From: Apodemus sylvaticus
Taxonomy: Eukaryota > Chordata > Mammalia > Rodentia > Muridae
DNA length: 64,000 bases
Reading direction: 5' to 3'
Assembly (NCBI RefSeq): GCF_947179515.1
Contig: NC_067481.1
Span: forward strand, 41,768,547-41,832,546
Shown piece by piece: positions 12,546-23,885 of this stretch (positions within the stretch are counted from its first letter, which is position 1; each line of letters starts with the position of its first letter). Made by a program: the position numbers and the translations under genes. Below the pieces are notes generated by a model. The model ran no database searches and was not told the DNA's origin. It saw only the letters and a list, made by a program, of their open reading frames with translations.

Positions 12546-13084
12546 AAATTCCCAAGTTCTCACGTTCTCCCTCATGGTCCTGAGTGATGCCCACCCCCTC
12601 TTTTCTCAGAAAGGGTGACAGACTGCTGATGGAAGAGATACAGCTTCAAAGGTAACAAGCAGCTGTGTCTTCCAATGTTTGGGCCAAGGCTGATTCTGCC
12701 TTCCCGGCAGAATGATTTTTCTAGAAGAACACCTTCTGTCCCCTGGGCCTGTTAGCTATTTCAGGGACATCTTAAGTGGCCATTAACAAAATATTGAATT
12801 ATGGCTGCAGACCTCTGGGAGTCAAGTGACATTCACATGAATCAGAAGTGAGAGCGGAGCAGTCAAGGCTGCCACAGTGGGCAGGAATTAAACAACCAGG
12901 GCCATTGTTCTCCACACGGCAAAGAGGCAAGAAGTTCACTCCTTTAGAGTGCAGACAGCAGGATTCTTTAGGGCATAGGTCTGCTACTACAGGGCAGATG
13001 TAATCTCTGGTTTTCAGAGGGGGAACATTCTAGCTTTATCTGTGGAAAAAGAAGCAACAGTCAGTATGTACATGGGATCTCCCA
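12546..13084. other. Unassigned DNA
   Basis: No feature recognised. It is moderately GC-balanced and not simple-sequence. Confidence 0.5.
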
Positions 13085-13265
13085 GCTGATTTAAGAAGTC
13101 TGACTTGTTGATTCATTGGCTGAGCAAGCACCTACTGAATGTTCTAGGCTCTGGAGAATCTGAAATGAATAATACCCTGTGCAGGAATTCCAGGGGCTCC
13201 TCACCGAGTGAGGGAGCTGAGCAGTAAACAAATATATGGATTTACACCAAGTAACCAAAAACTTT
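13085..13265 (-). mobile_element. L2-like (or MIR-like) relic
   Basis: 'ttgattcattggctgagcaa' followed by 'gcacctactgaatgttctag' and, later, 'gagcagtaaacaaatatatg' reproduces the order of the reversed L2 3' end (ttcattcattcagcaagc, cctactatgtgccagg, taaacaaata). Confidence 0.6.
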
Positions 13266-13374
13266 AGAAGGTCCAGAGGAACACAGCAGTCCAAACTCTA
13301 AAACTCTCAAGAGGAGACAATTACATTTATTTTTCTCCTTGTATTTTCTTCCTTTTCAAACTCCTGTAACAATT

Positions 13375-14260
13375 GCGATTATAAACATTGCAAAACTCCC
13401 ATAAAGAACTCCTGTGTGTCTTTTACCCAGAAGTCTCAGTGGTGGTTCAATCAAGCTCTTCATGCCTAAAGCGTCCCAATCTGGGTCCCTCATAATAGCC
13501 AGCTGTCAAGTGCCTTTCCTGTATCATTGTGGAAACATGACCTTAACATGTTTTGCAATTCAGAGTCACTGGTTTTTGTATCATGATCTTCAGCTTGGGT
13601 TTCTTCAATGTTTCCTCTGGCTTAGACCTGGGTTAAGAGTTCATTTGATTTTATTCTTTTGTAGTGCTAGAAGGTGAAGCTAACTGTCTCACACAGTTTT
13701 AGCACCAAGCATCCCCCACAGCCTCTCAGCTGGGGCTGAGATTTCAGGGTGATGACACTGAATTCTTTTGCATCCTATCTGGGGTCACATACTTTCAAAT
13801 TGTCCCAAGCCTGGTAGCATGAACTTTTGATGCAGACAAGATGTCCCAGGAGATGCTCTGAGACATGTAGAACTCAATTCTTTCCCTTTCATCCCCTGGT
13901 CATCATTCATCAATTCTTCTTGCCTGAATTATTGCAATGATCCCTGCCAGATGATGGCTTTCTGATCCAACCATCCAGTGTGTGTTTATTAGTTAGCTTT
14001 CTGAAATAAAAGCACTTTTCTCTTTATGTTCATTTCTTCATATTAGTGTAGATTCGTAGGCTGACTTCTGCTCTATTCACAGATGTACTCTATTTACATA
14101 ATTATTTTTTTGGAAACACATTTCCCCATATTTGGAAAGCCTTTCCCACTGACCTCTGTGCCCTTCTGCTATTTTGAACATCAAGTTTCTGGCCCAGTCG
14201 ATGCTCTGTGTTTATCCTTTTTATTCTTCAGTCTGTGATCAGGCATTGTCTTCAGTGAAC
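13375..14260 (-). mobile_element. Ancient L1M 3' UTR-like relic
   Basis: Long antisense match by eye to an old L1 3' region: 'aagaactcctgtgtgtcttt', 'gggtttcttcaatgtttcct', 'tgcaatgatccctgccagat' and 'tgtttattagttagctttct' occur in the expected order. Together with the ORF2-like text at 15100-15470 it suggests one eroded minus-strand element of about 2 kb. The subfamily is uncertain. Confidence 0.5.
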
Positions 14261-14826
14261 TCAGGCTCTGGTCAGAAGGATGCTATTTAGAACTAGGATC
14301 TGGGAGCCAGCTGTGCTCATGGCCATTTAGGGGCTTCCTGCTCCTCTGGTCCAGGTGGCAAAATTAGGACATTCACATATTTGGACATTCACATCTTCAT
14401 TGACATCTAGGTCCTAAAGCTTGGCTTATAGGGAATTATCCAATTCCAGCATCACACCACAGGGCTCTTCACTCCTTCTCTCCTCTCTGTGTTGGTCCCT
14501 CCCTGCTCTAGTAGTAAGACACTGTGACCCTCGACCCTCTGACGACCCCATTCCTCACTTAGTTCTTTTGAGTGGACTCCATAGCTGTGGTCCACTGGAC
14601 TGTGAATCTACTTGCAAAGCCCATCTCCAGGGTCTTGTTTCTGTTCTGACCACTCCAGCCTCTCCACAGGTGTGCTTGCTACTTTAATGCCTGCTGTAAT
14701 TGTTTCCACAATATTTACACAGCTTCTGGAACTTCTAAAATCCAATATCCATTTGAGAGAGAGTCAAGATTTCATATGTTGCAAGTGGTTGTCCTTTCTC
14801 TGTTATGCAAAATTTTCACCTTCAAC

Positions 14827-14829
<3 letters not shown>

Positions 14830-14871
<42 letters not shown>

Positions 14872-14968
14872 AGAGGAGAGAGAGAAGAGGAGAGGAGAGA
14901 GAGAGAGAGAGGAGAGGAGAGAGAGAGAGGGAGGAGAGGGGAGAGAGGAGCAGAGGGGGAGAGAGAGA
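14830..14968 (+). repeat. GA-rich purine tract
   Basis: About 139 bases of purine only, apart from a 'gcag' near 14950: (GA)n then GAGAGG and GGGGA variants. A mirror-symmetric purine run of this length can in principle form triplex (H-) DNA. It interrupts the L1M relic. Confidence 0.97.
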
Positions 14969-15099
14969 TTTGCAATAGCATTATTGAGTGAGATACAATT
15001 CTCATGCCACATTAGAGTATGTAATTCTCACTGATATAAAATATGTATGTATCCAGACAGTAGAGTCTTCGTAAAGTTGTGAACTTTAGGGACTCTCTC

Positions 15100-15470
15100 C
15101 ATCCAAGAGACCCTAGATCCATCAACAATCACTTTACTTCCTCAATTTCCTACAGACAGATCTTTCTGCCCCAGGTAAATATTAATCTATTTTCTGTCTC
15201 TGTAGATGCATCTGTTTCAGAGATGATTTATAGAGGAAGTTTTACAACATGTGATATTTTGCAACAAACATTTCCCATCCAGCGGAATGCTTACCAGGTT
15301 TCTTTGTGTCGTAGTTTATGTCAATATCTTACTGCCTTTGAATGCTAACTATTATTCTATTCAAAGGCAGAAGTACCTTTTACTTGGCTGGCCATCAGTT
15401 AGCACACCCTGAATTGTTTACGTCTTCATTGCTCTGAATGATGCTCTCTTTGAGATTAGTTCTCATATCC
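15100..15470 (-). mobile_element. Ancient L1M ORF2 3'-end relic
   Basis: Antisense text follows the old L1 ORF2 tail order: 'tctattttctgtctctgtag', 'gaatgcttaccaggtttctt', 'gctaactattattctattca', 'ggccatcagttagcacaccc' and 'gaattgtttacgtcttcatt'. Heavy divergence leaves no long open frame. Confidence 0.6.
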
Positions 15471-16399
15471 AGTTATGCCACACTCCGAGTCTGCCTGATT
15501 TTTCCTTAGTGTGTCACTTGCCCTGCTCCTCCCTTTTCTTCCAAATTTAATTCCAAAGTCGGAGTTAGTTTAAGAACTCAACTCAATTCAATTGAATGTT
15601 TATTACAACGGAAGACCTCAAATAAAACTATAAACTTGTGGCCCCACCAGACAGGAATATTGTCCCTCGGGGCTGTCCCAGTCCTAGGTGTGCAAGTTTT
15701 GATCCCGTGACTAAACAAGTGACAGCTCTGCACTCATTTCCCCATCTCACATCCTCATACCAGCTCTGCATCAGGAGATGGTGTTGTGACTTCCTGTTCT
15801 TGGTCCATATGTTCTGATATTGGGAACTGGAGTCAACGCTTGCATTGGGGATTACAAAATAGAGGTTTCCGATTCTGTCCTTCCCAAGTTCATTAGCTGA
15901 CACTTTCCTGAGGGAGAGCTTTCCTTCATTAACTAGATCAATCATAGTTTCTCCATGAAGCATAAGAAACCCTCTACTTGTGTATGTACCCATTTCTATG
16001 GGGACAGGGTTGCTGGGCTTGGAGCAGCCATTGCTTCCCAGAAAGGCACAGGAGAAGGGGGAAGGTTTGCACCAGAGGGAGTTGAGCAGTGTATGGAGAG
16101 TGAGTGTGGGTGGCAGGAGAGAGAGAGAGGAGATCATTAGGACTCTTCTCTGCTGTAGCCATGGCAACCACAGAGTCCATGCTATCCCAAAGTTGGGCTT
16201 TTTGTCTCACTGTGTGTCTATTTCTTAGGTACCTAGCCTGGTTGTAAAAGATAAGGCAGTAGGGGTGGTGAATCACAGCTGGGTCCACACTGATCATATG
16301 GCCCAAGACAGATTTGGAAGTGTTAACTTTGTCAACTATAAAGATTCTGATTTTAATTTTATAAAATTAAACTATGTTTTGTGTGTGTATGTGTATGCA
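15471..16399. other. Unassigned DNA with a 179-residue open frame
   Basis: A minus-strand open frame runs 16167 to 15628 (179 residues). Its translation has no domain, signal peptide or repeat that I recognise, and it overlaps other open frames on both strands. One such frame is expected by chance in a window this size. It may be a relic of an unidentified old repeat. Confidence 0.4.
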
Positions 16400-16493
16400 T
16401 GTATATCTATATCTATATCTATATCTATATCTATATCTATATCTATATCTATATCTATATCTATATCTATATCTATATCTATCTATCTATCTA

Positions 16494-16524
<31 letters not shown>

Positions 16525-16554
16525 ATCTATATCTATATATATATATATATATAC
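16400..16554 (+). repeat. Composite (TATATC)n-(TATC)n-(TA)n microsatellite
   Basis: The array starts with about thirteen near-perfect TATATC hexamers, shifts to TATC tetramers near 16480-16516, and ends in TATA-rich sequence with further TATATC units. It lies at the tail side of a minus-strand SINE (16556-16685), which probably seeded it. Confidence 0.97.
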
Positions 16555-16555
16555 T

Positions 16556-16685
16556 AGAGAGAGGGGGCACAATGATGCACACATGTAGGTCAGAGTACAA
16601 CTTGAAGGAATTAGTTCTTTCTTTTCACCATTTGGGGACCAGGAATCAAACTCAGGCCCTCACGCTTCTTCTTGTCCCAAAGATC
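16556..16685 (-). mobile_element. B2/B3-group tRNA-derived SINE fragment
   Basis: Antisense SINE: 'taggtcagagtacaacttga', 'gaattagttctttctttt', 'ggggaccaggaatcaaactc'. It belongs to the same subfamily as the elements at 48255 (+) and 52141-52290 (-), and the tRNA-like 5' end is truncated. Confidence 0.65.
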
Positions 16686-16879
16686 CTAATTTAACTTGTC
16701 CCTTGCTGTCCTCTTACTTCCAAGTGTCTTTCCATGATATGGTGCAATGCTTGTGTTACTTTTTGGAGTCCCTAGTGGACTCATTCAGCAAACTTCCTTG
16801 GAAGGGACAGAAGAGCCAAGTGGCAAAGGATGCTCTCCCTTGTGAATTCTAACACAACTACTTGGGTGAATGACAGTGA

Positions 16880-17035
16880 GTGGGAGTGACTTATCGAACC
16901 TTTGCTACAAGTTGGCAGGGTTCAAAGCACTTTGCATATGTGTTTGGGAGCATAGGTCTGTGTCTTCCCAGGGACTAGTGGGTGATAGCTATCCCTCTTC
17001 TCATTTCTCAGGACTTAGGTACAGAGGATAAGAGG
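16880..17035 (-). mobile_element. Possible MIR relic
   Basis: 'gttcaaagcactttgcatat' resembles the reversed MIR block with 'agcgctttacatg'. The rest is weak. Confidence 0.4.
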
Positions 17036-17055
17036 AATTGCCTAGTCTGCCCATC

Positions 17056-17089
17056 CATTTTGTCTGTCTGGGCATTTTGTCTGTCTGGG
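17056..17089 (+). repeat. 17-bp perfect tandem duplication
   Basis: The unit 'cattttgtctgtctggg' occurs twice in direct succession with no mismatch (17056-17072 and 17073-17089), a small recent slippage or duplication event. Confidence 0.98.
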
Positions 17090-17189
17090 TGAAGAACTTT
17101 ACCTAGTGGAGGACCAGAGACAACTGAACAGTATCACACTCTATTGCCCCCGGCCTGGGTTTTCCTGATAATTAGATAATTTAGTAGCT

Positions 17190-17582
17190 CACTGGTTTTT
17201 AGTCTAGGTGGGAGTATTTCTCATGCAAAGAGGATCTACACATTTGAGTCCTTTCCAGATTCATGTGGTAAGACACTAATTCCAGGTGATAGTGGTATTA
17301 GGAGGCAGCGTCTTTGAAAGATAATTAATCCTGGTGATGGGGCTCTGGGGATTAGGATAAGTGCCCTTTTAAGAGACCCAAGAGAGACCCCTGACTCTTC
17401 ACTTAGGGATGCAGCTAGAAAGCACAGTCTGTGAATCAGAAAATAGGCTCCCATGAAGCAGTGACTCTGCTGACACTTTGATCTTAGACTTCTTAGCTTT
17501 CAGAACTATGGGAATGAATTTCTGTCATTTTAAAGTCACATAGTGTGCAATGTTTTACTAATATATCCGAACGGACTCGGGT
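17190..17582 (+). mobile_element. Ancient L1M 3' end
   Basis: Sense-strand L1M 3' UTR: 'gggatgcagctagaaagcac', 'ctgacactttgatcttagac', 'ttcagaactatgggaatgaa', 'tttctgtcattttaaagtca', and the terminal block 'ccgaacggactcggg' (counterpart of the usual ...gaacggacta end). The order is complete, so the 3' end is about 17580. Confidence 0.8.
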
Positions 17583-18260
17583 AGGAGCAAAGCAGGCTGT
17601 TATTCACACAGGAGTTGCATTGAGGAAGCCACCCAGTGAGAATAGGCACCACCGTACCCCAGGGTCCCTCAGCTCAACACTGTGTCTCTTCTTTGCATTC
17701 CGTGCTTGATAGCCCCCTGCAAATGGAATCTCCTGTACACACCTGCCTCTAACCTGCCTGCACATGGTCACTAATGGAAACCACAGAATTAACATTAGCT
17801 ATGGCTAATGATTCTGTCCATGGATGGAGTTAACATTGCTTCCCTTGAAAAAATAAAACGCAGTCTATTTGCAAGCGAAGTGGCCTGTCAACCAAATGGC
17901 ACATTCTGGCCCAAGTCGCCATTGTTGGGGAGCAAGCACATCTACAGTGAATACTCTCAGCCTGCTGCATTCATTTGGTGTTTTGCTTGTGCATTTTCTT
18001 CATTTGAGGACCCGATTTATCCACGATGGGTAAGGCTTATCCCATATCCTTGGTGGTATCTCATACTTTCAGAGGAATGTGGATTGTGGATATCTAACCA
18101 AATATTTCATCAGAGATAATGTGTAGAAGTTGTCTGATACATGCTTAGAATTTGGCAGGATGGGAGTCACCCATGCCAAATGGGAGTATTAGAATGATGG
18201 AGAGGCAAAAATGACATCTTAGTTTAGCTCTCAAGAGGAGTGGAATTTGAAATCTCACTT
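17583..18260. other. Repeat-poor block, candidate conserved noncoding DNA
   Basis: No repeat family is seen. It includes several CpGs and complex, non-simple sequence ('gctaatgattctgtcc', 'ttgcaagcgaagtggcctg'). An open frame of 103 residues at 17808-18119 (+) lacks recognisable motifs. A regulatory role is inference only. Confidence 0.4.
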
Positions 18261-18261
18261 T

Positions 18262-18433
18262 AATTTTAAATGTGTGTGTGTGTGTGTGTGTCCAGTGCTC
18301 AAAGAAGCCAGGAGATGGCATCTGATCACTTAGAGCTGAAGTCACAGGCAGTTGTGAGATGCTTGACATGGGTGCTGGGATCATAATTTGGATTCTCTAC
18401 AAGAGCAGCATGTGCTCTTAAGTGATAAGCCTG
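18262..18433 (-). mobile_element. B2/B3 SINE with (TG)n
   Basis: Antisense SINE starting with a (TG)n tract at 18271-18290, then 'tgggtgctgggatcataatt', 'acaagagcagcatgtgctct' and 'taagtgataagcc', the reversed 5' promoter region. The last few 5' bases are diverged. Confidence 0.75.
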
Positions 18434-19012
18434 AATTTTAATGGGTGGGGTTTTAATGAGTAAAAGGAGGGTCAAGGCATCTCAGAGCCAGGGACAGGTA
18501 TCAGTGAAGCCATGAGACCAGTTGGCTCAGGGTGTACAGAATGTGTATGTGGGGAGAGAAGATGCCAAAGAGACTCTGCAGGGTTAGACAGAGACAGACA
18601 GTGAGGGACACTTGGTTGAATGAGTGTCAAAGGCAGCAGGGAGCTTCAGAGAGCTCTATGACACAGCCACAATTTACTTTAATTGAAGTAGTAGTTGATG
18701 CCTTCTTTCTTGAGGATAGCTGAGGTAAGAAGATGTTGCAAAGGTGCAATTCGTGTCTTGTTAATAATGTAATAATTATCGTTATGTAAAAAGAGTACCT
18801 GTTTTTTAAAATTTGCATCTCCTCATCTCCTACCTCTTAGTTATATTTTTGTGGGGTTGAAACAATGGTGTCAGTTCCTGTAGAATGTAGACAGTACTTC
18901 AGGTAGGAAAGTACTTCCACCATCATCCACTAAGAGAATTAAGGTATGGAGGGAAGCTTTTCATCTGGAATATCCAGCCTTGGCTGTGTGTTGGAATCAC
19001 ATGGCAAACTGT
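18434..19012. other. Unassigned DNA
   Basis: Mostly featureless. 'ccttggctgtgtgttggaat' near 18977 resembles a piece of a hAT-Charlie non-autonomous transposon, but it is too short to call. Confidence 0.45.
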
Positions 19013-19014
19013 AA

Positions 19015-19245
19015 AATAGACTACACAGAAAGACAAATATCCAGTATTGCACCCACATGTAGAACATAAAACTGTTGATCTCATAGTAGAGATTGGAATC
19101 ATAGCTACCAGAGACTGAAGAGATGAGAAACAAGGAAGGCTAGGGAGATGTTGGTTAACAGCTACAATTAGTAATACAGGAAGAGTAATTTCTAGTACTT
19201 TACAGCACAGAGGGATGACTAATGTTTTTCACAATGATGCTTCCT
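19015..19245 (+). mobile_element. Ancient L1M 3' region fragment
   Basis: Sense-strand order typical of old L1 3' ends: 'gagattggaatcatagctac', 'cagagactgaagagatgaga', 'ggagatgttggttaacagct', 'gaagagtaatttctagtact', 'tacagcacagagggatgact'. This is the opposite orientation to the fragment at 3600-3835. Confidence 0.65.
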
Positions 19246-20519
19246 CTTAAACCTGGTTCTCAACTCTCCCAAACTCATCTTCTGTGCCTGTCATATTCCT
19301 GCATCCAGAAACCCAGACAGCATAGAGGGAAGGCCTGCATAGAGTGACTGGCCATAGGCAGAAGACTATGCAGTTCTTGGGATGGTTAGTCAGGTGATGA
19401 CTGGCTGAAATTTTCTGGGTCAAACTCAGAGCAATTGTGAGGTTCTGTCCTTGGAATCACGAACCAAGGGTTTTCTAACATCCCTGTCAAAGAAGAACCT
19501 CAACTTTGAGCAATGTATCCTCTGTTGCTATAGAGCTCTGTTAAACCTTGAATTCTGGGACTCTGAGCTTCAAACTTCACAGTTGCCTGTCTCTCAAGGC
19601 TGCTTTATGAGTGCCCAGAGCTGCCTGACTTGTTAGGATGCTGAGTTCTAGGTAGGACACTTTGTTGCCAGGGTTATTGAGTTACCGCTATGGGCAGAAT
19701 CTCCAGGGAGGTAATGCCTAGGAAAAGAGTCAGGAATCTTACGGAGTTTTAGACCTAGGAGTTGCACCTGACCCAGGAATGACTGTTGCTCCCTGCCAAG
19801 TCTAGACCTAAGGAATTTTGGGACCAGAGTGAATGGAGGCTTATCTGATTTGGTGCATAGTGAGCACTGGCCTTGAGAAAATGCTTATGTCATCCACCGA
19901 CTTCTCTAACTTCTCAGTGGACTCAGAGCAGAGTCCCATAATAAGTGCCCTTGGCACCCATGGCCCAGGTGGCGCTGTCTTTTCCTGCTTCATCTCTGCC
20001 ATGGCTGCTCTCACATTCCTCTCTCTTCTCCCGTCCCCCTCACCCAACCTCTCAGACAGACACAGCCTATGCAACTTGGCTTACTAGTTCTGTGAAGAGC
20101 TGAAAGAAGCATGGTGGGAATTCTGTAGGTGATTTGGCCCCTTAGTGCTTGAAGAGGGATGGCATGTCTGAGCCTGGGAGGAGACCACAGAGGGAGTTAG
20201 TGTTCCCAAATTCTAAATGCAAAGGAGTTACAAATCCTACCCCTCTGAGCCCAACTACAACCTTACTCAGGGAGCTTTGCAGGGGCCTGTGCAGATAGGG
20301 CATCTAGTGGCATGATGTGCCTCATCTCTGAAGGCTGGAAGGAGCACGATCGTGTCCCTCTCAACCATCCTTCGGGCTACATGAACTGGTCTCCCACACT
20401 GCAAATATGAAGAAGTGGCTAGTCTCATAATCAGAGAATTATGAGCTCCTGGGAGCTTACCCTAGCCTGAGAGAATCAGTTTTCTTATCTGGCAGATTTT
20501 TGACATTAAAAAAAATAAT
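19246..20519. other. Unassigned DNA
   Basis: No gene or repeat is recognised. Short open frames overlap on both strands at 19833-20087, a sign of chance rather than coding. Confidence 0.5.
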
Positions 20520-20692
20520 TTAAATGTGGATAGTTCTTTGTGATGGGTGCTGTACTGTGCATAGCAGCATTCTTAAAAGCAGCCTTAGTCAGTGACCTTC
20601 CCTTTCTGAAGTTCTAACTACCAGAAATGTCTCTAGACATTTCCTAGCATCTCCCAAAGAGCAATTATCCCTGATTGTGAACGAAAGGTTTA
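20520..20692 (-). mobile_element. MER5A-like hAT-Charlie DNA transposon fragment
   Basis: Antisense match by eye: 'gctgtactgtgcatagcagc', 'ctaactaccagaaatgtctc', 'tagacatttcctagcatctc', and an end resembling the reversed '...tgattgtgaac' terminus. It is non-autonomous and encodes no protein. Confidence 0.7.
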
Positions 20693-21699
20693 TCTGTGGG
20701 GTGAAATAAACCGCCTATGCTGCAGGCTTGTTTTCAAATGTGAACAAGTGTGGTTTGTAGGAGAAATTACTTGCCACACAGAAGGAGGCCTTCTGATGGC
20801 ATCCTGAGGCCTGGGGGAAATTATGAGCTCCCTTGGCTTACTCACAAGAATGGCTTCACCTGCTGTGCCAAGCCTTAGAAGGCTCCCTCAGCCAGGTGGG
20901 CACAAGGTTCTGGTGCCCTTGCCTGTGACCACACATGTGGAAATCAACCTCCTGGGCATCTGTCCCACAGCCCAGAGCCAGAGAAGCTTTCAGGGGCACA
21001 CCCCAAGTCTCTGTTCTAATTCCATGGACCGCTGCCCAGGGCCTGCATCCAGGGCACTAGGGTTGCCCAGGAATGTGGAGAAGGGAAAAGGAAAGTGGTG
21101 ACAACAATATTGCCTATACCTGCTCAGAGAAAAGCATTCCCTTGCCTTGTGACATAAAAAAGATAAGCAGAAAATAATGGAGAATGAGTGAGACCTTTGC
21201 AGGCAGAGAAGCTGGGTCCATATCCCTTCATTGCCTCTAAAAAAAGATAGAAATAAATCACACATATTTATATCCCACCATATGTCTGTGGCGGGTTAGT
21301 AGGAACACTGAATTAAGTCAGATCACGGATGTCCAGCACAGCTTCTAAGACACAATAAACTTGGGTAGCTCTCTTCTCAGGACGGAAGAAGGAGGCAAAC
21401 TATTAAATAGAAGTGACCTAACCAGGTCCTGATGGGTTGATTGGATGGGGGTGGACGCTCCTTCTAGGATGAGACTATGGTGGAAGGGAGCCATACCTGA
21501 TCTCCAGAGGCCAGCTAAGCATGTCTGCTTTCTCCTGAGTGTTCATGAGTTACAGGGAGCACTGATGTGTGTACTGCCACCTGACTTAACAGCCACAGTG
21601 GAAGGAAGGCAGTGAATGCAGGTGAGGAAGTTTAATCTTGAGGAAGCTATATGACATTTAATAATTGTGTATTTGTGTATCCACAAGTGTGTCTTTGTA
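20693..21699. other. Unassigned DNA
   Basis: No feature is supported. A somewhat GC-richer part at 20760-21080 has overlapping open frames on both strands but no motifs. Confidence 0.5.
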
Positions 21700-21868
21700 T
21701 CCGTGTATGAGTGTGTGTGTGTGTGTGTGTGTGTGTGTCCTCAGAGGTCAGAAGAAAGCATCAATATCCTTTAGCTAGGATTACAGGTGATTACGAGCTA
21801 CTTGATGTGCGCACTGAAAACCCAACTTGGATGTGTCCTTACTTGCTGAGCCATCTCTTTAGCCCCTA
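21700..21868 (-). mobile_element. B3/B2 SINE with (TG)n tail
   Basis: A (TG)n tract at 21711-21738 marks the reversed 3' tail. Then follow 'cctcagaggtcagaagaaag', 'attacaggtgattacgagct' and 'gctgagccatctctttagcc', the intact reversed 5' end. Confidence 0.85.
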
Positions 21869-22079
21869 TCTGACTTTCCTAAAATTATACTCCAGTGAGT
21901 GGCAAAGTTTGATCCTGGCAATCACTGGCCAGACTTCATCTTTGTCTGGATTCATGTTGCTTGTAGAAGACATCTGTTCCTTGGAGAACACAAGATCAAC
22001 CTCATGGGGAGTGTGTCAACTCATCTCAAGCAAGAGGCATTTTGGAATAGGGAACCCAAACTGAAAAATTACCCCTGCT

Positions 22080-22412
22080 AGACTGGCTCATGGGCAAGCC
22101 TGTAGTATGTTTGCATGGTTGATGATGATGTAGGAGGAGCCAGCTCACGGTGGACAGTGCCAATCCCTAGGCTTGTGGACCTGGGTGCTTTAAGAAAGTA
22201 GACTGGACAAGTCATGGAGAGCCAGACAGTTAGTAGCATTCTTCCATTGCTTCTACTTTAGGTCTTGGCTCCAGGTTCCTGCCTTGATTTCCTGCCCTGA
22301 CTCCCCCCCAGTAATGGACTGTGATGTGAGCTTGTAAGATGAAATAAACCCTTTTCTCTTTGAGCTACTTATCATCATGATGTTTTATCACAGCAATAGA
22401 AACAGGAGGCCC
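22080..22412 (+). mobile_element. Rodent L1 (Lx-type) 3' end
   Basis: Sense 3' UTR: 'ggctccaggttcctgccttg', 'aatggactgtgatgtgagct', 'tgtaagatgaaataaaccct' (polyadenylation signal AATAAA), and the terminal 'tgttttatcacagcaataga'. Only the UTR remains, with no ORF2. Confidence 0.8.
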
Positions 22413-23769
22413 TTCCTCAGGTTCCATGACAGCATCCACAATAGTCACCAAAGTGTTACCGAGGGAGCAGGACTTCCTAAACATCCCTAGAGGATGGTAG
22501 AGAAGCAAGGCCCAAGCAAACCACCTGGTTGGTCCTGCTCAGCTTTCCAGAGCTTAGCTCCTGATTGTCATACCCTCAGGGCTTCAACTATACCTGATCC
22601 TCTGTGGTGTGGCTCCAATTCAGAGTGTGACTAAAGGGGAGATCTACAAGGCTGTGAAAGATTCTCCAAGGAGATCCAATGGTGCCAATGGTGAGCTATC
22701 CCTGCATACCCTGAGCTGCTAGGGAACCATGGGGTGGCCTTCCTCAGGGACAGAGGGCTGAGCAGCAGGGCTGAGTCAGGGCTTCTATGCCCTTTCAGCC
22801 TCTGAGGCTGAGCCAGGGGCAGACCTTTGTGTGTGGTTATTTATAGTTCCCTGTGGCCAGGGGAGGGAGCTCTGCTGACACCATGTGACATTGCCTCTCT
22901 GGAACCTGGGTGGTGGTGGTGGGGGTTGTGGCTGACTCAGAATGGCTATTCTACACATTTCTTCCCTAGCTTCTCCCTCTCTCTGGTCCCACACAATTCC
23001 TATTGTCAACATGCCCTATCCAAAACACAGTTCCCCCTGTGCCAGGCGATGCTTAGTCAGACAGTGACACCCTCTTGCCTCCCTAGCCTGCACATCTAGG
23101 CTCAGGTGGCAGGGCTACATGGGACAAGTCATAACTTAGGGCAAACCTCCAATGTACTGTTCCCCCTCCCCGAAGGCTTGCTTTATCATGCCCTCCCTCC
23201 TGCACCCACAACTCATCTCCACGTGGCCTTTTCTCTCCCTCTACCTTCACTGGGTGGAAGTCTGCTCAGCTTCCCACGCCCAGGCCAGTCTCATTATCTC
23301 TGCAACAGCTTCCCTAGTCTCTTCACACATTGCTCACCCCTGGACACCTGTTTTCCTTCCACTGAATGCCTTGACGTTTTATTTCCTAGGATATGGGTCA
23401 GAGTGGCCCTAATGTGTGTTCCTTGGCAGTGCCTTCTCCCAACACTGACTTCTTCATTCCAGTGGAGAAAGATCTTCTGGTAATAGAATTGGAATATTCT
23501 GTATTTTAAAGGCTCTGCTGGAAGTTCTTATGTTCAGCCTGGATGAATTAGACCTGGACTGTGCTTTCTGCATAGCTGACATCATACCCTCTCCCCCCAT
23601 CCCTGCTCTTTTGTGGAAAAGAGGGAGAAGCCAGCTGTACACTGAGGTTTTGGAGAAGAAAGGCATCAAGCAATACTTTGCCCTCAGAGAGTTCTGGAGG
23701 CCACAGTGAGAACTGGCTTCTCTGGCATGCTTCTATCCCTCCCTACATTTTCCTCTGCCAGTGTGAGGT
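22413..23769. other. Unassigned GC-balanced DNA
   Basis: No repeat or gene is recognised. Pyrimidine-rich stretches at 23150-23380 give overlapping 86- and 125-residue frames without motifs. Sequence is complex and mostly single-copy in appearance. Confidence 0.5.
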
Positions 23770-23885
23770 AAACAGGGCAGGGCCTGTGTTCCCTCCCTAT
23801 TTTACAGAGGAGGAAACTGGGTTCCTAAGAGAATAAGGGACTTGTTGAGGTCATTCAGTGACACAAATAGGCCATTTGTCTCCTT
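23770..23885 (-). mobile_element. MIR SINE
   Basis: The reversed MIR core is nearly intact: 'ctattttacagaggaggaaa' then 'ctgggttcctaagagaataa' then 'gacttgttgaggtcattcag' correspond to the gagg-aaactg, taag and aaggtca blocks. Confidence 0.85.

Noticed and set aside
13375..15470. Functional LINE or gene
   Set aside because: Order of blocks fits an old L1M, but divergence and stops rule out coding capacity.
22340..22360. AATAAA as a gene terminator
   Set aside because: The signal lies inside an Lx L1 3' UTR and belongs to the retrotransposon.
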